Made by a program: the position numbers and the translations under genes. From NCBI RefSeq assembly GCF_900099915.1, contig NZ_FNDB01000001.1, positions 1 to 64,000 of the forward strand: a stretch of 64,000 nt of DNA, written 5' to 3'. Under the pieces are notes generated by a model. That model saw only the letters and a program-made list of their open reading frames with translations. It made no database searches and was not told the origin of the DNA. The stretch comes from Flavobacterium omnivorum. Its GTDB lineage: Bacteria; Bacteroidota; Bacteroidia; Flavobacteriales; Flavobacteriaceae. This document shows, one piece after another, positions 33,618 through 42,855 of the stretch. Numbering within the stretch: position 1 is the first letter of the stretch; each line of letters begins with the position of its first letter.

Positions 33618-34961
33618 ATGTTACTAAAAGTAAATGATTTTATGGCTCAAGTTGAAGCCAAGAATCCAAATGAACCTGAATTTATTCAAGCTGTTAGGGA
33701 ATTTGCAGAAACTGTAATTCCATTTATTGCAGAGCAAAAAAAATACGACGGAAAAAACTTACTACTAAGAATAACTGAGCCAGAACGGTCAATTATATTT
33801 CGTGTTCCATGGGTAGACGATATGGGCGAAATCCAGGTTAATAGAGGTTTCAGGATTCAAATGAACTCTGCAATTGGGCCTTATAAAGGCGGAATTCGTT
33901 TTCACCATACCGTTAATTTATCGGTACTTAAATTTTTAGCATTCGAACAAGTATTCAAAAATAGTTTGACCACTTTGCCAATGGGCGGAGGAAAAGGAGG
34001 ATCTGATTTTGATCCACAAGGAAAATCTGATGGGGAAGTAATGCGTTTCTGTCAGTCTTTCATGACAGAATTGTGCAGACATATTGGTCCGCAATTAGAC
34101 GTTCCAGCCGGAGATATCGGAGTGGGAGCAAGAGAAATTGGGTATTTATTTGGTCAATACAAAAGAATAAAAAACGAATTTACTGGAGTTTTAACAGGTA
34201 AAGGGTTGGCATACGGAGGTTCCTTAATTAGACCGGAAGCTACAGGATACGGCGTTGTTTATTTTGCAGAACAAATGTTAAAAACTATTGGTCAAAGTAT
34301 TAATGGCAAAACCGTTGCTATTTCTGGATTTGGAAATGTAGCTTGGGGAGTAGCGTTGAAAGTCAATGATCTTGGAGGAAAAGTAGTTACTATTTCAGGG
34401 CCTGATGGTTATATTTATGACGAAGAAGGAATTTCTGGTGATAAAATTGATTTCATGCTTGAAATGAGAGCCAGAGGTGACAATAGAGCCGAAGCTTATT
34501 TAGAAAAATATCCAAAAGCAGTTTTTCACAGAGGGAAAAGCGTTTGGGAAGTTAAAGTAGATATTGCAATTCCTTGTGCAACTCAAAACGAGTTAAATGA
34601 AGAAGATGCTATTAACTTAATTACAAACGGTGTTATTTGTGTAACTGAAGCTGCAAATATGCCTTGTACGTTAGAAGCTATCAAACAATTCTTGAATGCT
34701 AAAGTGCTTTTTGCACCAGGTAAAGCAGCAAATGCCGGTGGTGTAGCAGCTTCAGGATTAGAGATGACTCAAAACTCGATTCGTTTGAACTGGACTAGCG
34801 AAGAAGTGGATGGTAGATTAAAAGAAATCATGGTTGGAATCCACAATCAATGTAAGAAATACGGTACAGACGAGGAAGGATATGTGAACTATGTAAAAGG
34901 GGCAAATATTGCAGGATTTGTAAAAGTGGCTGACGCTATGTTAGCGCAAGGAGTGGTGTAA
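33618..34961 (+). CDS. gdhA: Glutamate dehydrogenase, NADP-type
   Basis: 447 residues, the usual length for the hexameric NADP-dependent enzyme. Substrate site KGGIRFH and LPMGGGKGGSDFDPQGKSDGE with the catalytic Lys, PAGDIGVGAREIGYLFGQYKR, and the Rossmann motif GFGNVAWG are in order. CVTEAANMPCT and AANAGGVAASGLEMTQNS follow. It interconverts 2-oxoglutarate plus ammonia and glutamate in the cytosol. It stands alone with a promoter and a terminator. Confidence 0.96.
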   Translation: MLLKVNDFMAQVEAKNPNEPEFIQAVREFAETVIPFIAEQKKYDGKNLLLRITEPERSIIFRVPWVDDMGEIQVNRGFRIQMNSAIGPYKGGIRFHHTVNLSVLKFLAFEQVFKNSLTTLPMGGGKGGSDFDPQGKSDGEVMRFCQSFMTELCRHIGPQLDVPAGDIGVGAREIGYLFGQYKRIKNEFTGVLTGKGLAYGGSLIRPEATGYGVVYFAEQMLKTIGQSINGKTVAISGFGNVAWGVALKVNDLGGKVVTISGPDGYIYDEEGISGDKIDFMLEMRARGDNRAEAYLEKYPKAVFHRGKSVWEVKVDIAIPCATQNELNEEDAINLITNGVICVTEAANMPCTLEAIKQFLNAKVLFAPGKAANAGGVAASGLEMTQNSIRLNWTSEEVDGRLKEIMVGIHNQCKKYGTDEEGYVNYVKGANIAGFVKVADAMLAQGVV

Positions 34962-34982
34962 ATCAACAGTTTTTATAATTTT

Positions 34983-35024
34983 AAATGCCTTCTGCCAATG
35001 TAATTGGTGGAAGGCATTTTTTTT
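34983..35024 (+). terminator. Intrinsic terminator of gdhA
   Basis: AAATGCCTTC...CCAAT pairs with ATTGG...GAAGGCATTT with a short loop, followed by TTTTTTTT. It lies 22 nt after the gdhA stop. Confidence 0.9.
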
Positions 35025-35056
35025 ATGTAACAAAATGCTAAGACTTTCGTTTGTTC

Positions 35057-35064
35057 TATATTTG
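35057..35064 (+). promoter_or_regulatory. -7 box TATATTTG for porZ
   Basis: TATATTTG is an exact TAnnTTTG match 23 nt upstream of the preferred start codon at 35087. This placement supports the ATG at 35087, since the frame start at 35051 would lie upstream of the box. Confidence 0.55.
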
Positions 35065-35086
35065 TAAACTAATATTTATGCAAATA

Positions 35087-37375
35087 ATGAAAAAGAACGT
35101 ATTCTATCTTTTACTTCTACTTTCTACGCAAATAGGGTTTTCCCAAAATAATTTGTTGTGGCAGGGTTATTTCTCCTACAACGAAATTAAAGATGTCACA
35201 GAATCTGAGACTGCAGTTTTTGCCGCATCTGAAAATGCATTATTTTCTAAAAATACAATAACAAGCGGGATTAAAACAACGAATACTATTGATGGACTTT
35301 CAGGACAAACCATTTCTGCGGTATATCACAGCGTGAAATTCAATAAAACAATTGTGGGTTATGAAAATGGATTGATAATAGTTATTAATGAATTGGATGG
35401 TAGCCTATTGAATGTAGTCGATATTATCAGCAAGCAACTTCCATCAAATATAAAAAAAATCAATCACTTCATGGAATTTGAAGGCATTGCTTATATTTCT
35501 TGTGACTTTGGGATTGTTCAATTCAATCTCAATACGCTGCAATTTGGCGACACTTATTTTATAGGCGATAATGGTGCCGAAATAATAGTAAATCAAACCA
35601 CGCTATTTAATGGGTTTATTTATGCTGCTACTACCCAGGGAATAAGGAGAGCGTCTATTACTAATGTAAATTTAATTGATTTTAATCAGTGGACAGTCAT
35701 AGCAACAGGAGGCTGGTCTAGCACAACCACTTTTGGTACAGATTTGTATGCCATAAATAATTTTGGATTCATTCATAGATTTAATTCGGTTTCTAGTTCT
35801 TTCAGTGGAATTATCCAGCTCTCTGAGCCTGCATTAGACCTAAGAGCAACAGCAGGATATTTGATTGTAACAACTTTGAATAGCATCTATATTTACAACA
35901 GTCAAATGGCCTTAATGCGTCAGATAAATACAGGCCAAATTTCGGAAAGTAATGTGGCATTCACTTGTTCCACCATAGTCGGGGATACTATTTTTATTGG
36001 GACAAAAGAAAACGGATTGATTACAGCATCACTTTCTTTAGCTTCAAGTTTTGAGAACACAACGCCTATTGGTCCTTCGAGAAACAACATATTTGCTCTT
36101 CAAGCTACACCTAACGTCCTTTGGGCAGTATATGGAGATTATTCAGCTGATTATAATCCCTATCCTTTGAATAGTTATGGAGTGAGTAAGTTGAACGAAA
36201 GCGGATGGTTGAATATTCCCTATGAAAAAGTTTTTGGTGCACAATCGATTACCAGAATTACAATAAATCCAAGTGATGAAAACCAAGTGTACGCTAGTTC
36301 TTTTTTTTCGGGATTATTAAAAATTGAAAATGATGAACCTAAAATTTTGTATAACCAAACTAATAGCGGTTTAGAGTCTTTGACGTTTGTAGGTCCCAAT
36401 TATATTGATATAAGAGTGAATGGAACCGTGTTTGATAAATCTGGGAATCTCTGGGTTACTACCAGCCGTATAAAAAATGGACTGAAAGTATTGAAAACAA
36501 ATGGACAATGGCAGAGCTATGCAATGGACGTTATTCTAGAATCAGCCATAGATAATAATTTTGGGACAATCGCCATCGATAAAAATGGAACAAAATGGCT
36601 CTCTACTAGTGGAGATGGCGTTATTGGTTTTAATGAAAGTACTTCTAAATTCAAGAAAATAACAACAGGTCCAGATGCTGGAAATTTACCGATATCTAAT
36701 GTCAGAACAGTTGCGGTAGATGCCAGAAACCAACTGTGGATAGGAACTACAAAGGGATTACGGGTTTTATCCAATGTAGGGAGTTTTCAATTGGAAGATC
36801 AAATGACCGCTAATCCAATAATTATTTTAGAGGATAATCTAGCTCAAGAATTATTATACGAACAGTTCATTACTGACATCGCTGTAGATGGAGCCAATAA
36901 CAAGTGGATAGGCACCGCTGACTCAGGGTTATTTTTAGTTTCACTAAACGGACAGGAAACGAAATACCATTTTACGATAAATAATTCTCCTTTGCCCAGT
37001 AATGTTATCAATGATATTGATATCAACAGTACCACCGGAGAAGTTTTTATTGCAACTGCTAAAGGTTTGGTTTCCTTTAAAGGCACTGCAACTTCGGCAA
37101 ATGATGATTTAAGTAATGCATATGTGTATCCAAATCCAGTAAGGCCCGAGTATTCAGGGACCGTTAAGATTGCAGGTTTAATAGATAGAGCGAATGTTAA
37201 GATCACGGATATTGGAGGAAATCTAGTTTATGAAACTACTTCGCAAGGAGGTACAATAGAATGGGATACTACGGCTTTTGGTAAATACAAAGTTGCTTCC
37301 GGTGTGTATATGATTTTTATTTCGGCGCAAGACGGAGTAGAAACCAAAGTTAAAAAAGTAATGATAATCAGATAA
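35087..37375 (+). CDS. porZ: PorZ-like two-propeller protein of the type IX secretion system
   Basis: 762 residues from the ATG at 35087 (signal peptide MKKNVFYLLLLLSTQIGFSQ). ATG at 35078 is an alternative; the upstream frame start is ruled out by the promoter box. The mature protein starts NNLLWQGYFSYNEIKDV and continues as two beta-propellers (repeated W-I-G-T and T-A-T-x-G-I-R words), followed by a C-terminal domain with VYPNPVRPE and GVYMIFIS that is a type A T9SS sorting domain. PorZ in Porphyromonas binds A-LPS on the cell surface and is needed for T9SS cargo anchoring. Length and layout fit that protein. Confidence 0.85.
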   Translation: MKKNVFYLLLLLSTQIGFSQNNLLWQGYFSYNEIKDVTESETAVFAASENALFSKNTITSGIKTTNTIDGLSGQTISAVYHSVKFNKTIVGYENGLIIVINELDGSLLNVVDIISKQLPSNIKKINHFMEFEGIAYISCDFGIVQFNLNTLQFGDTYFIGDNGAEIIVNQTTLFNGFIYAATTQGIRRASITNVNLIDFNQWTVIATGGWSSTTTFGTDLYAINNFGFIHRFNSVSSSFSGIIQLSEPALDLRATAGYLIVTTLNSIYIYNSQMALMRQINTGQISESNVAFTCSTIVGDTIFIGTKENGLITASLSLASSFENTTPIGPSRNNIFALQATPNVLWAVYGDYSADYNPYPLNSYGVSKLNESGWLNIPYEKVFGAQSITRITINPSDENQVYASSFFSGLLKIENDEPKILYNQTNSGLESLTFVGPNYIDIRVNGTVFDKSGNLWVTTSRIKNGLKVLKTNGQWQSYAMDVILESAIDNNFGTIAIDKNGTKWLSTSGDGVIGFNESTSKFKKITTGPDAGNLPISNVRTVAVDARNQLWIGTTKGLRVLSNVGSFQLEDQMTANPIIILEDNLAQELLYEQFITDIAVDGANNKWIGTADSGLFLVSLNGQETKYHFTINNSPLPSNVINDIDINSTTGEVFIATAKGLVSFKGTATSANDDLSNAYVYPNPVRPEYSGTVKIAGLIDRANVKITDIGGNLVYETTSQGGTIEWDTTAFGKYKVASGVYMIFISAQDGVETKVKKVMIIR

Positions 37376-37434
37376 TTTATAAGAGTGAATTAATTTTTTA
37401 TTCTTTAAATTTTTCAATCTTTGAAATTAAAATT

Positions 37435-38148
37435 GTGCAAGTCAAAACCAAAGCTATCGTCATTTCGTCTTTAAAATTTCAAGAAAAAAGCTTGATTGTC
37501 AAATGCTTCACGCTGTCGCATGGTTTGAAATCTTATTTTGTTCGGGACGCTTTTTCGAGTCGAAAAGCCAATCAAAAAATCGCTTACTTCCAGCCGTTGA
37601 CGATAATCGAAATAGAAGCCGTTCATAAAAATAAAGGCACTTTGGAAAATTTCAAAGAGATAAAAATTGCCTCGGCTTTTCACTCGATTCATTCGGATAT
37701 TTATAAGAGTACGATTGTGATGTTTATCTCCGAAATGTTGCACCATTCCATCCACGAAGAAGAGACAAATGAAGCACTTTTTAATTTTCTTGAAGCCGCT
37801 TTAAATTGGTTAGACAACCATGACGAAATTGCTAATTTTCATTTAATTTTATTGTTAGAAACTACAAAATATTTAGGTTTTTACCCTGATACCTCGGACA
37901 TAGATATGCCTTTTTTCGAAATGAACGAAGGTATTTTTACGCCTTTCCACGCAATCAGTTCACTTACGGAGCATGAAAGCAATTTGTTTAAAAAACTGAT
38001 CGATTTGAAATTCGATAACAATCAAAAAATATTTCATGTCATAGAAAGGCAAATTGTTTTACGAATTCTAATAGATTACTACAGTTTTCATTTGGATGGT
38101 TTTAAAAAACCAAAATCATTAGACGTTTTGAAAGAGGTTTTTAGTTAA
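37435..38148 (+). CDS. recO: DNA repair protein RecO
   Basis: 237 residues starting with GTG at 37435 (VQVKTKAIVISSLKFQEKSL, read as Met). An N-terminal OB fold and a helical domain fit RecO, the mediator that loads RecA with RecR. No cysteine zinc cluster is present, which is usual for the shorter Bacteroidota protein. The 3' end, coding for GFKKPKSLDVLKEVFS and a stop (38098-38148), is repeated at 41953-42003 and 42856-42906. Two cargo units follow before ileS. Confidence 0.92.
   Translation: MQVKTKAIVISSLKFQEKSLIVKCFTLSHGLKSYFVRDAFSSRKANQKIAYFQPLTIIEIEAVHKNKGTLENFKEIKIASAFHSIHSDIYKSTIVMFISEMLHHSIHEEETNEALFNFLEAALNWLDNHDEIANFHLILLLETTKYLGFYPDTSDIDMPFFEMNEGIFTPFHAISSLTEHESNLFKKLIDLKFDNNQKIFHVIERQIVLRILIDYYSFHLDGFKKPKSLDVLKEVFS
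38098..38148 (+). repeat. recO 3' end, copy 1 (in recO)
   Basis: The last 51 nt of recO code for GFKKPKSLDVLKEVFS and TAA. This is the functional copy. The two downstream copies retain the same reading and differ mainly at third codon positions. Confidence 0.9.
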
Positions 38149-38220
38149 AAGTGAATATTTTCTTGTATGTCATTTTTTTTTTAGTTATTTCGTATGTATA
38201 ACCTTAAAAAATTATACAAA

Positions 38221-38514
38221 ATGAAAAATTTTATCTTTTCTTTAGCATTTTTGATAATCGGGAGTTTTGGATTTGCAAATGAAAATGCGAACTCAATCTC
38301 TAAAAAAACTAAAAAGGCACATGTTAATTTTAACATAGAAGATGCTAGATTTGGCAATTTATTGGGAACTTGTTATGTAACAGTTACCTTTTATAATGCC
38401 GATGGAGAGGTTACGGGTAGCAGATTGCATACTTTTTATAATGTAAATAGTGAATCTGAATGCAGTACTTGGGCAACCGCAGTTAAATTGCATTATATTT
38501 CTGCAGCACAATAA
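38221..38514 (+). CDS. Small secreted protein with two cysteines, unknown
   Basis: 97 residues from the ATG at 38221 (MKNFIFSLAFLIIGSFGFA, a signal peptide); the frame can be extended nine codons upstream. The mature part is about 78 residues with LLGTCYVTVTF and SECSTWATAV, two Cys that may form a disulfide. No family is recognised. It begins the first cargo unit after recO and is followed by a hairpin and a GLPGLI gene, which suggests that it may be made in larger amounts than the genes downstream. Confidence 0.7.
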   Translation: MKNFIFSLAFLIIGSFGFANENANSISKKTKKAHVNFNIEDARFGNLLGTCYVTVTFYNADGEVTGSRLHTFYNVNSESECSTWATAVKLHYISAAQ

Positions 38515-38526
38515 TTTTATCTAAAT

Positions 38527-38558
38527 ATTGGCATCTTTAACGAGGTGCCAATTAATTT
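38527..38558 (+). terminator. Hairpin between the small secreted protein and GLPGLI genes
   Basis: ATTGGCA (38527-38533) pairs with TGCCAAT (38546-38552), followed by TAATTTTATT. It is a weak terminator or attenuator, since the next start codon is 15 nt away. Confidence 0.5.
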
Positions 38559-38566
38559 TATTAATC

Positions 38567-39301
38567 ATGAAATACTTAGTCATAATTGCATTATTCCTTT
38601 TTAAATTTTCTTTTGGACAAAGGAATTTGAAAATAAATTATATCATAAAGTACAATACTGAAATTTATAATGAAAAAAACGGGATTCTTATGTTGGATGT
38701 TAAAAGTCAAAAATCTCTTTTTTTAATATCTAAAACTAATTTAAAAAATGAATTACCAAAAGAAGATAATCAAATTAATGTTATTCAAGGAGAGATTGAG
38801 CGTTATGTGATAACTGATTTTGTTGTCGACTCATTATTTTTTAAAGAGAAAATTAACAGTGATATTTTAATTGTTTCAGAAAATATTCCAAAGATTAAAT
38901 GGGTTCTTAATCAAGAAGCTACAAAAGAAATAGATCAATATTTATGTTACAAAGCAACCGCAAATTTTAGAGGAAGAAATTATACAGCGTGGTATTCTTT
39001 AGATTTTCCATTGCAATATGGACCATGGAAATTTAATGGATTGCCTGGTTTAATTATGGAGATTTATGATCAAAATAATCGATATTATTGGGGTGTGACA
39101 AGTATTGGGTTTACAGATGAAAAAATTGAATTTCCACAAGAAAAAAATCTTCATAAAAAAATTGATTTAAAAGAATATGTTGATTCCCGCTACGAAAAAA
39201 TAATGGATAACATTGATATTAGATTGCCTAGAGGTACACAAACGCAAACAACCAAACCGAGCCGAAATGGTATTGAAACTAAATTTGAATGGGAAGAATA
39301 A
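38567..39301 (+). CDS. GLPGLI family protein
   Basis: 244 residues from the ATG at 38567 (MKYLVIIALFLFKFSFGQ signal peptide). It contains WYSLDFPLQYGPWKFNGLPGLIMEIYD, the motif that names the family. GLPGLI proteins are exported, found in Bacteroidota, and often next to a TonB-type barrel; the function is unknown. The stop overlaps the start of the barrel gene by 13 nt, indicating coupling. It belongs to the first recO cargo unit. Confidence 0.85.
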   Translation: MKYLVIIALFLFKFSFGQRNLKINYIIKYNTEIYNEKNGILMLDVKSQKSLFLISKTNLKNELPKEDNQINVIQGEIERYVITDFVVDSLFFKEKINSDILIVSENIPKIKWVLNQEATKEIDQYLCYKATANFRGRNYTAWYSLDFPLQYGPWKFNGLPGLIMEIYDQNNRYYWGVTSIGFTDEKIEFPQEKNLHKKIDLKEYVDSRYEKIMDNIDIRLPRGTQTQTTKPSRNGIETKFEWEE

Positions 39302-41952
39302 ATTATTTTATCGCTTTTTTTTCTATTTTTAATTTTTCTGTTTATTCACAAACTAAACTTCTTGGTCAAGTAAGAAATGAATTAGATGAAGAAATTATTT
39401 CATCTAGTGTTATTTTAAAAGATAGTAACAATAAAATAATTCTTTACACTTTTACTGACAATGCAGGAAAATATAGTTTAACTACTGATAAAATAGGATC
39501 TTTTATTTTAACTGCTAGTTCAGTAGGTTTTGAGCCAAAAACAGTTGAATTTATTATTAATAAAATCAATGAGCCAAAAACTATTGATTTTATATTAATT
39601 CCAAAAGTTATAGCTCTAAAAGAAGTTATTTTAAGAACTAAACGTCCTATAATCATAAAAAATGATACCATTATTTTTAATGTAGACTCCTTTAAGCAAG
39701 GCAATGAACAAACAGTTGAGGATTTACTCAAAAAAATACCAGGACTAAATATTGATGCAAATGGTACCATAAAAGTAGGTAATCAAGAAGTTGAAAAAGT
39801 AATGATTGATGGCGATGATATGTTTGAAAAAGGGTATAAAATCCTTACCAAAAACATGCCTGTCAATCCAATAGAAAACATAGAATTACTACAAAATTAT
39901 TCCAATAACAAACATTTAAAAGGTATTGAAAACAGCAATAAAGTCGCTTTAAATCTTACGTTAAAAGAAGATTTTAAACGTGTTTGGTTTGGTAATTCAT
40001 CGCTAGGTTATGGTTTGTTTTCAGAAAACCGCTATGATGTAAAAGCCAATTTAATGAATTTTGGTAAAAAATCTAAATACTACTTTCTCACCAATTTAAA
40101 CAACGTCGGCTATGATGCAACCGGTGATATTAATCATTTAATTCGACCTTATCGTTTTGATGAACCTGCAAGTGTGGGTGATAATCAATCTGTTAGAACC
40201 TTATTAAGTTTAGGTTTTGATACTCCAAATTTAAAACAAAGAAGAGTCAATCTTAACAATGCCGAAATGCTTTCGTTGAATAGTATTTTAACACTTTCTG
40301 ATAAAGTTAAAGTCAAAATATTAGGCTTTTTAAACACTGACGAAGTTGATTTTTTTAGAAATAGTTTACAATCTTTTTCGGTTGGAAATACGTCATTCAG
40401 CAATACAGAAGACTTTGCAGGTAGAAAAACACAGTTTACAGGTTTTGGAAAAGTTGATTTAATCTATGACATTTCAAAAACAAAAACTTTTGAATACTCA
40501 GGAAAATTTAATAAAACTAACGATAAGAATAGTAGTAATTTATTGTTTAACAATGATTTATTAAATGAAAGATTAAATTCAAACAACCAACTTTTTGACC
40601 AAAAAGTAGTATTTACAAACAGGTTCAAAAATAATAAAGTGTTCTTGATCACAGGCAGGTACATTAACGAAAAAACGCCACAAAGCTATTTAGTTAATCA
40701 GTTTATTTTTAACGATTTATTCATTGAAAATGCTAATAGTACCAAACAATTTAGCAAAAACAAAATGCAATTTTCCGGAGTTGAAGTTCATTTGTTAGAC
40801 AAAAAGAAAAACGGCGATTTGTTAGAAATTAAAATAGGTAATCAATTTCGAGTAGATGATTTAAACACACGATTTGAGCTATTGGATAAGGACAATAATC
40901 TGGCTTTTCCAAACGGGTATCAAAACAATTTGACATATACCTCTAATGATTTATATGTATCAGCCAAATATCGTTTTAAGTTAAAGAATTTCACATTACT
41001 TACTCAATCTGATTTCCATCAATTATTTAATGCATTAGAAAATTTTAAAGTGAAATTTAGTCAAAATCCGTTTTTCGTTGTTCCAAAAATTGGATTAGAT
41101 TGGAAGATCAGTGAGAAAAATAAAATGACATCCTCTTATTCATTAAATACCACAAATACTGGAGTTTTAGATGTGTATTCAGGTTTTGTGCAAACCGGAT
41201 TTCGTTCGTTTTCTAAAGGTTTAGAAGAATTTAATCAACTAAACGCATCTAGTGCTGTTTTGAATTATACCTATGGAAACTGGGGTGACAAGTTTTTTGC
41301 CAATTCGTTTATTCTATATTCTAAAAACAATGATTTTTTCAGCTCCAATTCAGTAATCGCTCAAAACTTTTCACAATCTGAAAAAATCATCGTAGATGAC
41401 AGAGAATTTTTATCAGTTTCATCTGAGTTAGATTACTATGTCAAAAAAGTAAAAAACAACTTTAAAGTTAGTTTTGGGCTAAGTAAAATTAATTTTAAAA
41501 ATATTGTAAATAATTCTGAGTTACGGGAAGTGAAAAATATAAATTTTGATTATGGTTTTGAATTACGTTCGGGTTTTAGAGGCTTTTTCAATTATCACAT
41601 TGGTTCAAAATGGACTTATAATCAAGTAAAAACCATTATTAAAAATGATTTTACAAACAATATGACATTCCTTGATTTTTCGTTTGTAATTAATAACAAA
41701 TTCAATATTCAAGTTCAAACTGAACGTTATTTTTTTGGAAATCTAGAGAATAAAAAAAGTCGATATTATTTCCTAGATGTTGAAGCACGGTATGTTGTAA
41801 AAGAAAACAAACTAACATTTATGCTTTCAGGAAACAACTTGTTCAACACAGAAACATTTCGAAATTATAACATTTCTGACATCAACATTTCACAAACTGA
41901 ATATAAATTAATTCCAAGATATGTATTGTTGAAGATGGAATATCGTTTTTAA
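39289..41952 (+). CDS. Outer-membrane beta-barrel protein with carboxypeptidase-regulatory-like domain
   Basis: 887 residues. Signal peptide (about 1-20, ending VYSQ), a carboxypeptidase-regulatory-like Ig domain (TKLLGQVRNELDEEIISSSVILKD... FTDNAGKYSL), a plug-like segment (DTIIFNVDSFKQGNEQTVEDLLKKIPGL, then KVMIDGDDMFE), and a long barrel of the outer-membrane protein beta-barrel family (PF14905-like). It ends RYVLLKMEYRF with a terminal Phe. It overlaps the GLPGLI gene and probably handles the substrate linked to that protein. A copy of the recO tail starts directly after its stop. Confidence 0.85.
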   Translation: MGRINYFIAFFSIFNFSVYSQTKLLGQVRNELDEEIISSSVILKDSNNKIILYTFTDNAGKYSLTTDKIGSFILTASSVGFEPKTVEFIINKINEPKTIDFILIPKVIALKEVILRTKRPIIIKNDTIIFNVDSFKQGNEQTVEDLLKKIPGLNIDANGTIKVGNQEVEKVMIDGDDMFEKGYKILTKNMPVNPIENIELLQNYSNNKHLKGIENSNKVALNLTLKEDFKRVWFGNSSLGYGLFSENRYDVKANLMNFGKKSKYYFLTNLNNVGYDATGDINHLIRPYRFDEPASVGDNQSVRTLLSLGFDTPNLKQRRVNLNNAEMLSLNSILTLSDKVKVKILGFLNTDEVDFFRNSLQSFSVGNTSFSNTEDFAGRKTQFTGFGKVDLIYDISKTKTFEYSGKFNKTNDKNSSNLLFNNDLLNERLNSNNQLFDQKVVFTNRFKNNKVFLITGRYINEKTPQSYLVNQFIFNDLFIENANSTKQFSKNKMQFSGVEVHLLDKKKNGDLLEIKIGNQFRVDDLNTRFELLDKDNNLAFPNGYQNNLTYTSNDLYVSAKYRFKLKNFTLLTQSDFHQLFNALENFKVKFSQNPFFVVPKIGLDWKISEKNKMTSSYSLNTTNTGVLDVYSGFVQTGFRSFSKGLEEFNQLNASSAVLNYTYGNWGDKFFANSFILYSKNNDFFSSNSVIAQNFSQSEKIIVDDREFLSVSSELDYYVKKVKNNFKVSFGLSKINFKNIVNNSELREVKNINFDYGFELRSGFRGFFNYHIGSKWTYNQVKTIIKNDFTNNMTFLDFSFVINNKFNIQVQTERYFFGNLENKKSRYYFLDVEARYVVKENKLTFMLSGNNLFNTETFRNYNISDINISQTEYKLIPRYVLLKMEYRF

Positions 41953-42003
41953 AAGCTTAAAAAACCAAAATCGTTGGATGTTTTAAAAGAAGTTTTTTCA
42001 TAG
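41953..42003 (+). repeat. recO 3' end, copy 2 (relic)
   Basis: Read in frame, this codes for KLKKPKSLDVLKEVFS and TAG. 13 residues from KKPKSL onward match the recO end exactly. Codon changes are TCA to TCG, TTA to TTG, GAC to GAT, TTG to TTA, GAG to GAA, AGT to TCA and TAA to TAG. It follows the barrel gene stop with no gap. It has no start codon and is not a gene. Confidence 0.88.
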
Positions 42004-42044
42004 GAGAAAAAAATTTATTAATAATTTAATTTCGCATTAAAAAG

Positions 42045-42084
42045 TAAAGTATATTTGTCTTTTAATCAAGTTTGTTATACTTTA
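42045..42084. promoter_or_regulatory. Promoter with a 9-bp inverted repeat, candidate autoregulatory operator
   Basis: TAAAGTATA (42045-42053) and TATACTTTA (42076-42084) are exact reverse complements 31 nt apart centre to centre, about three helical turns. The left arm overlaps the -7 box TATATTTG (42050-42057). The same TATACTTTA recurs at 42828-42836. The XRE regulator encoded by the following gene pair is the obvious candidate binder. Confidence 0.55.
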
Positions 42085-42113
42085 TGGAAAACAAGCTTTA
42101 ACTACTTAACTTT

Positions 42114-42575
42114 ATGGAACCAAAATCAAAACAGGATAAGGAAATTCAAAAAATTGAAAAAATTACGGGATTTTTGTTACCGAATAAATTTAAAATAATT
42201 GGCTTGATGTTATTTATTATTTCAATCATTTCGATGGTTAGTGTTTCAATTTATTTAGAAAAAATTAAATACAATGACTTTCTGGTGCGGATTGCCGAGA
42301 CAGGATTGGTTTTAGGATTACTTTTAATTTCAATTTCCAAAGAAAAAATTGAAGATGAGTTGGTTTTAAAACTCCGATTGCAATCTTATAATTATGCTGT
42401 TATAGCTACAGTTTTGGTTTATTTACTATTACCCTTTTTTAACTATGCTATTGTATTTAGTTTTTCATCTGCCCCTAAAATGGAAGGAAATAAAGATATT
42501 CCCCTTTTAGCAATGTTACTTACTTTCCAGATTATTACTCTCAAGTCTTTAAAAAAAGCATACAATGAGAAATAA
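42114..42575 (+). CDS. Small four-TM membrane protein paired with XRE regulator
   Basis: 153 residues with membrane segments at about 28-45, 60-77, 95-117 and 127-145. The N-terminus is charged (MEPKSKQDKEIQKIEKITG). No known family. The last 11 nt overlap the XRE regulator gene. Pairs of a small membrane protein and a short HTH regulator are frequent in Bacteroidota and Firmicutes. It belongs to the second recO cargo unit. Confidence 0.7.
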   Translation: MEPKSKQDKEIQKIEKITGFLLPNKFKIIGLMLFIISIISMVSVSIYLEKIKYNDFLVRIAETGLVLGLLLISISKEKIEDELVLKLRLQSYNYAVIATVLVYLLLPFFNYAIVFSFSSAPKMEGNKDIPLLAMLLTFQIITLKSLKKAYNEK

Positions 42576-42768
42576 GCTAAAAGTTGAACGCGCTATTTTG
42601 AATTTAACCCAAGAGGAACTCGCGGAGAAAATAGGCGTTTCCAGGCAAACGATAAATTCAATTGAGACGAATCGCTTTGTGCCATCAACAGTTCTGGCAT
42701 TAAAATTATCAAGGTTGTTTGGAAAATCAGTTAATGATTTTTTCGAATTAGACGATGATGATAAGTAA
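42565..42768 (+). CDS. XRE-type helix-turn-helix regulator
   Basis: 67 residues forming a single HTH_3 domain: LTQEELAEKIGVSRQTINSIETNRFVPS, with an acidic end FFELDDDDK. The YozG-like class of short regulators is a good match. It starts inside the membrane protein gene, so the two are translated together. It may bind the TATACTTTA sites around this unit. Confidence 0.85.
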   Translation: MRNKLKVERAILNLTQEELAEKIGVSRQTINSIETNRFVPSTVLALKLSRLFGKSVNDFFELDDDDK

Positions 42769-42827
42769 GGGTTAAATACTTCAAATTCTTAAGAAATTCT
42801 ATTAAATACAAAGTCTTTAAAAACAAG

Positions 42828-42836
42828 TATACTTTA
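42828..42836 (+). promoter_or_regulatory. Third TATACTTTA site
   Basis: Exact copy of the right arm of the inverted repeat at 42076. It lies 19 nt before the third recO tail, so the second cargo unit carries this word near both ends. Confidence 0.4.
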
Positions 42837-42855
42837 TAAAATTCAACATAAATTA

